Part shown: in pieces, positions 52,001 to 56,250 of the stretch
Layout: each line of letters begins with the position of its first letter
Position numbering within the stretch: the first letter of the stretch is position 1
Source of the DNA: Apus apus
Lineage: Eukaryota; Chordata; Aves; Apodiformes; Apodidae
Assembly: GCF_020740795.1 (NCBI RefSeq)
Contig: NC_067286.1
Coordinates: 16,062,350-16,126,349 of the forward strand
Length of the DNA: 64,000 nt
Reading direction: 5' to 3'
The notes under the pieces: generated by a model
The model's input: the letters and a program-made list of their open reading frames with translations, nothing else
Told to the model about the DNA's origin: nothing
The model's database searches: none
Translations under genes and position numbers: made by a program

Positions 52001-52847
52001 CAAAGTGTTACCAAACCATTTAATATGGGTAATGGTAGTAATTTGAAAAAAAATAATAAATTGAGCAAGCCTCCTAGTTTGTTTTAATCAACACAGGTCA
52101 TTTGCCTTCTGAGCTGCAACTATTTCTGTCAGTTAAGAATCTTGTCCCGTGTCCCAGGGCTTCATTGGTGGGACTTTTTAAAACATTGGAGAAAGAAACA
52201 GACTATTTCTCAGCCACCACAGGATATCCAACACACTCCTTAACGATCTATTTCAATATCTACCTATTACTATCTATTACATGAAAAGCTCTCAAAAAAT
52301 CAGACTGAACATATATATATATATATATATGTATGTATATACACATACTATATAGGAAAACGTATAAGCTGGAAACTCAGCAAGTCATGACATGACAAGG
52401 CCTCAGATCATTCAGGCGAACTAAACTCAAACTTGACTTAATTCTGTTAAAAGCTTATAAAACACATATGTAAATTGCTTAAGTATCAACATTCCAGTGA
52501 GGAAAAACCATCCTGTAGCATGTTCCCCAGACATCTTAATACTGTGACTACATAAAAATCAGAAATCTAAATAGCTGAAAAAAACCACAAACCTGTTTTT
52601 ATAACTTACTGAGCAAATGCAGAATAGAATCTACAGAATCTTTTTACCGTTGATTATTTTCAACATTTTAAAGTTTTTAAGTAATAACTATTAGGTGCCC
52701 CTTGTCCTAAAGCTTTTAAACAAGCACATGGTTTTTACAATCCTATTAGGTTTGAATACCAACACAGAAGTGCCTTTGCCAGAAAGAAGGGAAAGAGAAG
52801 AGCATGCAGATCAGTCCGAGACTGACATCACATACATTGATAACTAA
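12906..52847 (+). CDS. TRPM5: TRPM5 channel gene, 24 coding exons, intact
   Basis: TRPM5 is a Ca2+-activated, voltage-modulated monovalent cation channel of the plasma membrane. It acts downstream of PLCbeta2/IP3 signalling in taste, tuft and some endocrine cells. The spliced frame gives 1171 residues. Order: TRPM homology region (about 1-540), linker helices (540-690), S1 (about 730-751), S2 (766-782), S3 (809-821), S4 (834-852), S5 (868-886), pore helix and filter (903-917), S6 (955-979), TRP helix (about 990-1005) and a C-terminal coiled coil (about 1088-1125). The Ca2+-site residues known for the family appear as E779/Q782 in S2 and N805/D808 in S3. Start: the ATG at 12906 has A at -3 and G at +4 and aligns with the human start. 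All junctions are AG/GT with matching phase. The gene is convergent with TSSC4. Identification is very secure; exon 24 is the least certain part. Confidence 0.95.
13274..13343 (+). repeat. A/C-rich low-complexity tract, intron 1
   Basis: About 70 bases almost wholly made of A and C on the plus strand (AACCAACC, CAAAAAC units). It is one of many such tracts in TRPM5 introns, nearly all in the same orientation. Confidence 0.85.
14035..14215 (+). CDS. TRPM5: TRPM5 exon 2, residues 40-100
   Basis: The acceptor follows a T-rich tract (TTTGTTTGTTCAAG) and the donor is GTCAGT. It contains [14 protein letters not shown] and [18 protein letters not shown], hallmark strings of the TRPM N-terminal homology region. 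It ends in phase 1. Confidence 0.95.
15702..15868 (+). CDS. TRPM5: TRPM5 exon 3, residues 100-155
   Basis: Acceptor AATTTCAG, donor GTATTT. It contains [11 protein letters not shown] and [12 protein letters not shown], matching the conserved first TRPM homology region. It ends in phase 0. Confidence 0.95.
16455..16535 (+). repeat. A/C-rich low-complexity tract, intron 3
   Basis: The tract is rich in CAAAC and ACCACC units, with few G or T bases on the plus strand. Confidence 0.8.
18335..19105 (+). mobile_element. CR1 LINE fragment, plus strand, intron 3
   Basis: It covers the end of the reverse-transcriptase frame and the 3' UTR of a CR1 LINE. It contains the recognisable CR1 strings 'GTCCAGAGAAGGGCCAC' and 'TTGGACCAGATGATCCTTT'. 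Several frame breaks and an A/T-rich insertion near 18640 show decay. The 3' variant differs from the copy at 43570, so it belongs to another CR1 subfamily. It lies in the sense orientation of TRPM5. Confidence 0.88.
19539..19719 (+). CDS. TRPM5: TRPM5 exon 4, residues 156-216
   Basis: Acceptor CTCTCTCTAG, donor GTAAGG. It contains [12 protein letters not shown] and [18 protein letters not shown]. The first third is the less conserved segment of this region. It ends in phase 1. Confidence 0.95.
19720..22060 (+). other. TRPM5: TRPM5 intron 4
   Basis: No repeat or gene is recognised apart from a short A/C-rich tract near 20779-20799. Nothing else is evident. Confidence 0.8.
22061..22125 (+). 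CDS. TRPM5: TRPM5 exon 5, residues 216-237
   Basis: A small 65-nt exon with acceptor TTTCACAG and a GTAAGA donor. It encodes [16 protein letters not shown], the conserved strand and loop 'CLLxNG' of TRPM channels. It links exactly in phase with exons 4 and 6. Confidence 0.95.
22966..23485 (-). mobile_element. CR1 LINE fragment, minus strand, intron 5
   Basis: On the plus strand it begins AGAATCATAAAATCATTTAG, a decayed CR1 terminus, followed by the segment 'CACTGCCAAGT...CCACTAAACCA' typical of one CR1 subfamily (C/Y-like). It extends into the end of the reverse-transcriptase frame ([12 protein letters not shown] on the minus strand). It is 5'-truncated and lies antisense to TRPM5. Confidence 0.88.
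24178..24204 (+). other. G-quadruplex-type motif, intron 5
   Basis: Four G runs (GGGG, GGGG, an eight-G run, GGG) are separated by loops of 2, 1 and 5 bases on the TRPM5 sense strand, about 265 bases before exon 6. It matches the G3+N1-7 rule; actual folding is not shown. Confidence 0.6.
24471..24662 (+). CDS. TRPM5: TRPM5 exon 6, residues 238-301
   Basis: Acceptor AACTACAG, donor GTGAGC. It contains [19 protein letters not shown] and [13 protein letters not shown], the conserved nucleotide-binding-like fold of the TRPM N-terminus. It ends in phase 0. Confidence 0.95.
24663..25999 (+). other. TRPM5: TRPM5 intron 6
   Basis: Unique sequence except for a short CR1 3' fragment (25835-25905) close to the exon 7 acceptor. 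Confidence 0.8.
25835..25905 (+). mobile_element. CR1 3'-end fragment, plus strand, intron 6
   Basis: About 70 bases of the CR1 3' UTR remain, including 'GGTTGGAACTAGATAATC' and 'GGTCCCTTCCAACCCAAACC'. Only the extreme 3' end was inserted or kept. It sits directly before the probable branch-point region of exon 7. Confidence 0.88.
26000..26102 (+). CDS. TRPM5: TRPM5 exon 7, residues 302-336
   Basis: Acceptor CCCAATAG, donor GTAAGA. It contains [18 protein letters not shown] and [16 protein letters not shown]1 fragment ends about 95 bases upstream of the acceptor. It ends in phase 1. Confidence 0.95.
26103..27659 (+). other. TRPM5: TRPM5 introns 7 and 8 region
   Basis: Intron 7 (26103-26954) and intron 8 (27074-27659) flank exon 8. 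They are AT-rich and carry no recognisable repeat or gene. Confidence 0.75.
26955..27073 (+). CDS. TRPM5: TRPM5 exon 8, residues 336-375
   Basis: Acceptor TTTTGCCAG, donor GTAGAA. It contains [19 protein letters not shown] and GDVEWK, nearly identical to mammalian TRPM5. It ends in phase 0. Confidence 0.96.
27660..28010 (+). CDS. TRPM5: TRPM5 exon 9, residues 376-492
   Basis: The largest exon (351 nt), with acceptor ATCACTCTAG and a GTAAGT donor. It contains [18 protein letters not shown] and [17 protein letters not shown]. The middle part, which follows LTLAGL, is variable compared with human. It ends in phase 0. Confidence 0.96.
28011..30372 (+). other. TRPM5: TRPM5 intron 9
   Basis: AT-rich unique sequence with no recognised repeat. 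It contains an exact inverted octamer motif (30317-30324) 49 bases before exon 10. Confidence 0.8.
30373..30504 (+). CDS. TRPM5: TRPM5 exon 10, residues 493-536
   Basis: Acceptor ATATTTCAG, donor GTAAGC. It contains [19 protein letters not shown], the strongly conserved 'NPWRDLF' block of TRPM proteins. The preceding basic segment is variable. It ends in phase 0. Confidence 0.96.
30505..31694 (+). other. TRPM5: TRPM5 intron 10
   Basis: This intron is richer in GC than its neighbours around 30960-31310, but without CpG clustering. It holds one minus-strand CR1 fragment (31317-31445). Overlapping open frames on both strands here have no family-like features. Confidence 0.75.
31317..31445 (-). 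mobile_element. CR1 3'-end fragment, minus strand, intron 10
   Basis: On the plus strand it begins CATAGAATCATCAAGGATGG and continues 'AAGATCATCAAATCCAGC', ending 'TTTTTTGAACACCTCCAGGG'. This is the inverted 3' UTR of a CR1 copy, strongly truncated. Confidence 0.85.
31695..31818 (+). CDS. TRPM5: TRPM5 exon 11, residues 537-578
   Basis: Acceptor TTCTACAG, donor GTAAGT. It contains [19 protein letters not shown] and EAKYEQLAV, helices of the pre-membrane domain. It ends in phase 1. Confidence 0.95.
31819..33788 (+). other. TRPM5: TRPM5 intron 11
   Basis: Unique AT-rich DNA with an A/C-rich tract near 33319-33352. No gene or interspersed repeat is recognised. Confidence 0.8.
33789..33934 (+). 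CDS. TRPM5: TRPM5 exon 12, residues 578-626
   Basis: Acceptor CATTTGGCAG, donor GTAAGT. It contains [19 protein letters not shown] and [19 protein letters not shown], typical TRPM linker-helix sequence. It ends in phase 0. Confidence 0.95.
34650..34762 (+). CDS. TRPM5: TRPM5 exon 13, residues 627-664
   Basis: Acceptor GACTTTCAG, donor GTACAA. It starts [13 protein letters not shown], the conserved pre-S1 block, followed by a hydrophobic stretch. It ends in phase 2. Confidence 0.94.
34763..36221 (+). other. TRPM5: TRPM5 intron 13
   Basis: It holds a diverged two-copy duplication (35160-35246) and an A/C-rich tract (about 35403-35446). Nothing else is recognised. Confidence 0.75.
35160..35246 (+). 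repeat. diverged two-copy duplication, period about 56 bp
   Basis: The phrase TCACAAAG...TATTAT.AGCCACAAGCC occurs at about 35161-35190 and again at about 35217-35246, with a few differences. It is an old local duplication with no clear role. Confidence 0.75.
36222..36317 (+). CDS. TRPM5: TRPM5 exon 14, residues 664-696
   Basis: Acceptor TTTCCTTACAG, donor GTAAGT. It encodes a charged, poorly conserved cytoplasmic loop ([15 protein letters not shown]) that corresponds by position to the human 'LQDLDSLDTEKSPLY' loop. Both phases match the neighbouring exons, which is the main support. Confidence 0.87.
36318..38597 (+). other. TRPM5: TRPM5 intron 14
   Basis: AT-rich unique sequence with a plus-strand CR1 3' fragment at 38130-38391. 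No other repeat or gene is visible. Confidence 0.8.
38130..38391 (+). mobile_element. CR1 3'-end fragment, plus strand, intron 14
   Basis: It contains 'GGGCAATGGGCACAAGCTGG', 'GGGGGTTGGACTAGATGATC' and 'TCCAGTCCAACCCCAACC', the 3' UTR of a CR1 subfamily distinct from the copy at 43570. It is 5'-truncated and ends about 200 bases before exon 15. Confidence 0.88.
38598..38856 (+). CDS. TRPM5: TRPM5 exon 15, residues 696-782 (S1-S2)
   Basis: Acceptor TTTTGCAG, donor GTCAGT. It encodes [14 protein letters not shown] leading into S1, a short loop with PPPPEGPS, and S2 ending VLEEIRQ. E779 and Q782 in that ending correspond to two Ca2+-coordinating residues of the family. It ends in phase 0. Confidence 0.96.
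39264..39340 (+). repeat. A/C-rich low-complexity tract, intron 15
   Basis: About 77 bases of ACAAAA, CCACC and AACAAC units lie on the plus strand. A second such tract lies 80 bases downstream. Confidence 0.85.
39421..39471 (+). repeat. A/C-rich tract with (AAC)n, intron 15
   Basis: Nine A bases are followed by AAC trinucleotide units and CAAAC units on the plus strand. Confidence 0.85.
40050..40168 (+). CDS. TRPM5: TRPM5 exon 16, residues 783-822 (S2-S3)
   Basis: Acceptor ATTTTTCAG, donor GTATAT. It contains FYTDEDTNL and [15 protein letters not shown]805 and D808 fit the S3 half of the Ca2+ site. It ends in phase 2. Confidence 0.96.
40707..40839 (+). CDS. TRPM5: TRPM5 exon 17, residues 822-866 (S4)
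   Basis: Acceptor GCTCTGCAG, donor GTAAGT. It contains [19 protein letters not shown], with S4 and the S4-S5 linker. It has few basic residues, as in the family. It ends in phase 0. Confidence 0.96.
40840..43237 (+). other. TRPM5: TRPM5 intron 17
   Basis: No recognised interspersed repeat. It holds a 19-base poly(T) run at 42616-42634. The 71-codon frame at 41923-42138 has no family-like features. A long C/T tract precedes exon 18. Confidence 0.8.
42616..42634 (+). repeat. poly(T) run, intron 17
   Basis: Nineteen consecutive T bases. It could be a slippage-prone simple repeat or the poly(A) end of a minus-strand retroposed sequence. No parent element is recognisable. Confidence 0.9.
43238..43412 (+). 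CDS. TRPM5: TRPM5 exon 18, residues 867-925 (S5, filter)
   Basis: Acceptor after a long C/T tract (TCTCTTTTCTAG), donor GTGAGA. It encodes S5 and [17 protein letters not shown], which carries the selectivity filter FGQ (915-917) and the acidic post-filter loop. A CR1 copy starts about 160 bases downstream of the donor. It ends in phase 1. Confidence 0.96.
43570..44055 (+). mobile_element. CR1 LINE fragment, plus strand, intron 18
   Basis: One of the better-preserved CR1 copies in the window. It has the end of the reverse-transcriptase frame ([20 protein letters not shown]), then the 3' UTR with 'GGCAGGGGGGTTGGAACTAG' and a terminus TAATGATTCTATGATTA. It starts only about 160 bases after the exon 18 donor. 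Its first 200 bases are closely similar, inverted, to the copy at 49408-49725. Confidence 0.93.
45000..45400 (+). mobile_element. probable ancient CR1 remnant, intron 18
   Basis: Strings such as 'CTCAACATCTTTATAAAG' and 'AAATTTGCTGATAAAACTT' resemble the CR1 reverse-transcriptase segment around the 'FNIFIND' and 'FADDT' motifs. It is so decayed that its borders are approximate. It could also be another LINE of the same clade. Confidence 0.45.
46435..46603 (+). CDS. TRPM5: TRPM5 exon 19, residues 925-981 (S6)
   Basis: Acceptor TCCTTTGCAG, donor GTAAGA. The extracellular loop has an N-C-T glycosylation sequon at 932-934, where human TRPM5 has N-C-S. C933 and C948 could form the pore-loop disulfide. 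S6 ends [12 protein letters not shown]. It ends in phase 2. Confidence 0.95.
46604..47256 (+). other. TRPM5: TRPM5 intron 19
   Basis: AT-rich, without recognised repeats, except for an A-run followed by A/C-rich bases near 47036-47058 and the C11 run in the polypyrimidine tract (47238-47248). Confidence 0.75.
47238..47248 (+). repeat. C11 run inside the exon 20 acceptor tract
   Basis: Eleven C bases lie 8 bases before the exon 20 splice acceptor AG, replacing the usual T-rich tract. Poly(C) is a known target of PCBP/hnRNP K proteins, so it may tune exon 20 use. It is also prone to length change and sequencing error. Confidence 0.8.
47257..47435 (+). CDS. TRPM5: TRPM5 exon 20, residues 981-1041 (TRP helix)
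   Basis: The acceptor follows an unusual run of eleven C bases (47238-47248); the donor is GTGAGT. It encodes [17 protein letters not shown], the TRP helix region, then [12 protein letters not shown]. It ends in phase 1. Confidence 0.95.
47436..48896 (+). other. TRPM5: TRPM5 intron 20
   Basis: It contains an A/C-rich tract (about 48136-48179) and a CR1 reverse-transcriptase remnant (48375-48730). Nothing else is recognised. Confidence 0.8.
48375..48730 (+). mobile_element. CR1 reverse-transcriptase remnant, plus strand, intron 20
   Basis: An internal piece of the CR1 second frame. It has a VPQ-S-L block, then [20 protein letters not shown] and [13 protein letters not shown], all recognisable. 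The catalytic aspartate motif expected between the last two blocks is missing through a short deletion, and an in-frame stop follows at 48601. Unlike the other copies it lacks the 3' UTR, so it is an internal fragment. It is dead as an element. Confidence 0.88.
48897..49029 (+). CDS. TRPM5: TRPM5 exon 21, residues 1041-1085
   Basis: Acceptor TTCGCCTGCAG, donor GTATGT. It encodes [19 protein letters not shown] and a highly charged helix. A CR1 fragment lies about 160 bases upstream. It ends in phase 2. Confidence 0.94.
49030..50524 (+). other. TRPM5: TRPM5 intron 21
   Basis: It holds a minus-strand CR1 (49408-49725). The remainder, including a somewhat GC-richer patch at 50130-50430, shows no recognised feature. 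Confidence 0.8.
49408..49725 (-). mobile_element. CR1 LINE fragment, minus strand, intron 21
   Basis: It starts on the plus strand with CATAGATTCATAGAATGG and then jumps, after about 30 bases, to 'TGAAGAATTTTTTTGTG'. Most of the 3' UTR is therefore deleted, while the end of the reverse-transcriptase frame is kept ([20 protein letters not shown] on the minus strand). It is inverted relative to the similar copy at 43570-44055. Confidence 0.92.
50525..50597 (+). CDS. TRPM5: TRPM5 exon 22, residues 1085-1109
   Basis: Acceptor TTTCCATAG, donor GTAAGT. It encodes [19 protein letters not shown], the start of the C-terminal coiled coil (human: KYLGGLREQEKRIK). It ends in phase 0. Confidence 0.94.
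50598..51583 (+). other. TRPM5: TRPM5 intron 22
   Basis: AT-rich unique DNA. No repeat or gene is recognised. Confidence 0.75.
51584..51674 (+). CDS. TRPM5: TRPM5 exon 23, residues 1110-1140
   Basis: Acceptor ATTTTGTAG. It encodes [17 protein letters not shown], matching human YCSVLVSSVADVLAQ. The donor GTAAGTAT gives phase 1. If it is not used, the frame stops two codons later at 51683-51685, giving an alternative short tail. Confidence 0.9.
51675..52749 (+). other. TRPM5: TRPM5 intron 23 (or alternative 3' UTR start)
   Basis: Removal of this stretch joins exons 23 and 24 in phase. It contains an (AT)10 repeat with a TGTA extension at 52311-52346. If it is retained, the frame ends at 51685. 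Confidence 0.7.
52311..52346 (+). repeat. (AT)n microsatellite, intron 23
   Basis: Ten AT units are followed by GTATGTATATACACATA. This should be a polymorphic microsatellite. Confidence 0.9.
52750..52847 (+). CDS. TRPM5: TRPM5 exon 24, C-terminus, residues 1140-1171
   Basis: Acceptor CCTATTAG. It continues exon 23 in phase with a polar tail ([16 protein letters not shown], then [10 protein letters not shown]) and a TAA stop. The length after the shared cysteine (31 residues) is close to the human tail, though the sequence is not conserved. Phase match, consensus donor and protein-like composition support it. Confidence 0.72.
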
Positions 52848-53890
52848 ATTTTAATCTCAGTGCTTCAGATTAAACCTTTTGTCCTACTGAACTATTGCAG
52901 AAGTAAAATCCTAATCTTATGGAAGTCTAAGGTTCAGCTTCAAAGCCTTTATGCCAAACACTGTCAATGTTTGACACTACTGAGGATTTCTTTGTCTTCC
53001 TCCTTCAGTTTCTTGGGCTTTCTTCCCTCATGCTCATATATTGATTGTTTGGTCCTTTCTCCAAAACTCCACCCTGCAAATCGCAGAATCCTCTAGGATG
53101 ACTCTACCACTTTATTTTCAACATGCCTTCTGTTCTTCAGATAATACACCCTCAATCCAACATCACCATTGCTCAGTTCCACACTGCTCTGTTTGAGGGA
53201 GTCTCTGTTTTGAAGGGTGATCATTTACACACTCAAAACCAAGCCACTTCCTTGGCCGAGAAAGCAAGCTCACATTTCTGAGTTCCTTAGGAAATCAAGA
53301 AATAGTTTCCACAGGAAAGGGCCTGGGATACTGAACTATTACAACCCATAGAGTTCCTGGAGTTCTTGCAATCCTCAAACAATTGCACTCACTATCTTTA
53401 CTACCCACACTGGCTTCTCTGAGGTATTCCTCTGCTGGTATTTCTTGCTGAGGGCCCCTCACTTATCCCCAGAAACTGGAATCTCATCACACAGTCCTCA
53501 AGTGTACAGTGGCTTGCAGTCACTTTCCAAACACAAAGCAGGTGACCCTCTCACAATCAGAGCCCCCAGCCTCTGCTGCTTGCTCTTTTGTTTTAATGCC
53601 AGCTCAGTTAGTCAGCTTGCTGCTATTAAAGGAAACCTTGCCTTTTTGTACCACACCACAGTTACACCCAAGCACTTCTCTCATTTCATTTTACTTTTCT
53701 CTCACAAAGGTCAGGAAAAAAACAAACAAAAACATACTGTAAAGCAAGAATGTGTAGAAAGAATTGTCCTACAAACTAGAATTTTTTCATTACTTAGACT
53801 GGCATGTACATTTTAAGCATACAAAAGTTAGCTGGCTTTATTAGAATTTTGTATTTAAAGACCAATAAAATGAATATTGCTACTGTCCTT
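52848..53890 (+). other. TRPM5: TRPM5 3' UTR (proposed)
   Basis: It runs from the TAA stop to just past the first AATAAA on the plus strand (53864-53869). The open frame at 53445-53816 is not protein-like. The extent depends on which polyadenylation signal is used. Confidence 0.45.
53864..53869 (+). terminator. TRPM5: candidate TRPM5 polyadenylation signal
   Basis: The first AATAAA seen downstream of the TRPM5 stop, about 1.0 kb away. Further plus-strand AATAAA hexamers lie near 55147 and at 55996, so longer 3' UTRs are possible. Confidence 0.45.
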
Positions 53891-55995
53891 TACAGGGAAA
53901 TTTATTTGGAATAATATAAACAGTATCAGAAAGGGGAAGTATTGGGTCGTGGCCTTTCTTACACTGATAAGCTTCAACTAAACTTAATTTCCTCATGCAT
54001 GTAACACTGCTTCTAGGCAACAAATGCAGGTTGTGCAAAAGCTTTCTCTGTTAGCAGAGGAAGAAAAAAACATCTCAGATCTGATAAAAATACCTTTCCA
54101 ACATTAGTATTTTATTAATGGATATGAATCTTGTTATGGTGTCTTCATAAAATAGGCATTTGTTCAGTTTATACAACTCTGCTCCAGACCTAAGCAACCC
54201 CCAAAACAGTTATTGGAGTTTTTGATACTCTCCTACCTGTTCTTCACCCTAGGCAAGCAGAACTTATAAAACCAGTAAGTTTTCACAGAGCTACAGCTTT
54301 TCTTAGGACATAACGCATCTCATATAACCAGCATGCCCTGCTCTTGGCAGCAGCTTCCTTTCTGAAACAGCTATTATCTAAATTGTAATCAGCAGATTAA
54401 GTATCCACTGAAACCCAAAATCTATTTGGAATTGTTATGTCCTGTTCACATGCTCTGGAACAACTAATGGATTTAGCAATGACTCATTATTGAATGTGTA
54501 TCAAGCTCTATACTCATGAGAAAATACATTCTGCTTTTAAAATTAAAAGGTGAATTTCAGAAGACAGAGCAATGTTACTCATTTTACACTGATTTCTGCT
54601 TCTATTGCCAAATTATGCATCTGTTCAAACACAAAGACCCAAATTATTTGAGTCTACCAGTCAATTGTTGATAAGATGCTGACACCCCCACAGAGGAAGT
54701 AACCTACTCAAATACCTGTTTAAGCAAGCACAGCATAGCAAGAAAAATGACAAATTCTAGAGATGTAGTCTTTCACTTCATGGTTATAAATACTAACATT
54801 GGGGTTGGTTTATTTAGAATACTGGCAAAAAAAAAAAGTCAGTCCAAACTGACCTGAACTAATTTTAGTTTCAAATCATATAAACTTTCAACGGATTTAA
54901 TCTTTCAACCTTATTTATAAAATTTATTAACATTGTGTGAAAAACTACTATATTTTACATTCATGACAATGTGATTAATTATATGAGGTGATTGATTCAT
55001 TCTGCGAGGTGATTCTCTGTATATTCTAAAATTATTAAGAATGTTAGAAATAGGAATTTTAGAATCTAAAATATAAGACTTGAGGGATAAATTATAAGAG
55101 GGTGAGCTTAGGGTAACATTCCAGAAGATTTTCAAGACAATTCTCAAATAAAAACAAACTGAGTATTTGTTAAAACTCCTACAGCTGTATTAATCAGCAT
55201 AGTTCAAAGAGATGAAGAAATCAAGCTACAACTGAAAGTTGTAGTATAAATACCTCATTCCCACCAAATCCCACACACAGAGTCAGTGTGGAAGCAGCGT
55301 CACCTGGAAAGGACACAGACATGCGCAGACCAAGAATTATCACATATCATACCAGCAAGAGAAAAAGCTGTCACCCAATTTGACAATTGAATTCTGCTCT
55401 CTATACAACATGGTGAGGCTTAGCTGAAGCCATCCTGAAGGTGTCTTCACCAGGATGTATCCAGAGTTGTATCTCTTCACAAGAAGCATTGTTTTTTTAA
55501 AATCTTTATCATGTAACACTAAACAAGGTAGGTATTAAGCCAACTTGGTTTTGCCAGTTCCCACCTGGGCCCTCCAAACTCATGGCTGGGCACTGCTGTG
55601 CTTCCACTATCAATGGCAATGAAGGATGTATAAAAACCTAAAAAGGTTAAAACAAACAAACAAAACAAAACAAAAAAACACACCACCAAACAAACAACAA
55701 AAAAACAACCAACAAAAACCAAACCCAAACAAACAAAAAAAGGCTTTCTTCCCTGGGACAGGCCCAGGAGAAATCACATCCAGTAGAATAAAACTAGGTT
55801 TTATGGTTTTATTTTCCTTGTTTAAAAATCTCTGCATAATGAGCTCATGATCTTTGTTCCAGGATTCTACATGATTTGGGAACAGCTCTAAATTTGGAGG
55901 TTATTAAGAAGTCTTGCAGCCTTTTAGCTAACATACCTTTTTATTTAGTGCTCAGGGCTACTTCAGCTCCAGAGCAAGCCCCAGGGAGCTGCTCA
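53891..55995. other. convergent intergenic stretch TRPM5-TSSC4
   Basis: AT-rich DNA between the two 3' ends. It contains an A/C-rich tract (55649-55741) but no recognised gene or transposon. Confidence 0.7.
55649..55741 (+). repeat. 93-bp A/C-rich low-complexity tract
   Basis: The longest A/C-rich tract of the window, built from AAAC and CAAACAA units with no G or T between the first A-run and the final AAAAAAA. It lies just beyond the proposed 3' end of TSSC4. Confidence 0.9.
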
Positions 55996-56001
55996 AATAA
56001 A
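55996..56001 (+). terminator. plus-strand AATAAA at the convergent gene border
   Basis: AATAAA facing right, 10 bases from a TTTATT (minus-strand AATAAA). It could serve a long TRPM5 3' UTR or act as a guard against readthrough into TSSC4. It may equally be incidental. Confidence 0.25.
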
Positions 56002-56011
56002 CAAAGCATGC

Positions 56012-56017
56012 TTTATT
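56012..56017 (-). terminator. TSSC4: candidate TSSC4 polyadenylation signal
   Basis: TTTATT on the plus strand reads AATAAA on the minus strand. It is the first such hexamer after the TSSC4 stop, about 235 nt downstream. Further copies at 55940-55945 and 55808-55813 are alternatives. Confidence 0.5.
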
Positions 56018-56250
56018 CTAAGATGCAACTATCCTGTGCCCACAGACTTCTCACAAACAAAAAGTCTGGACTGTATTTTAGGCAGCTTAATTTCTAGCAA
56101 TATAAAATGTTCTTGGTTGCTGTGATGCAAACTGATAGACAAAAAGGTATCTTGTAGTTTCCAGACCAGAAAAAAAACGTCAGAGAAAAAAAACTTAAAC
56201 ACCTCCACAGACAATACAGGTCCTTGGCTGTCTCCAATGTGATCCATCCT

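Noticed and set aside
53445..53816. 123-codon frame between TRPM5 and TSSC4, considered as a last TRPM5 exon
   Set aside because: It is not needed for the spliced frame, shows no similarity to the TRPM5 tail, and overlaps another unrelated open frame. It is better read as 3' UTR.
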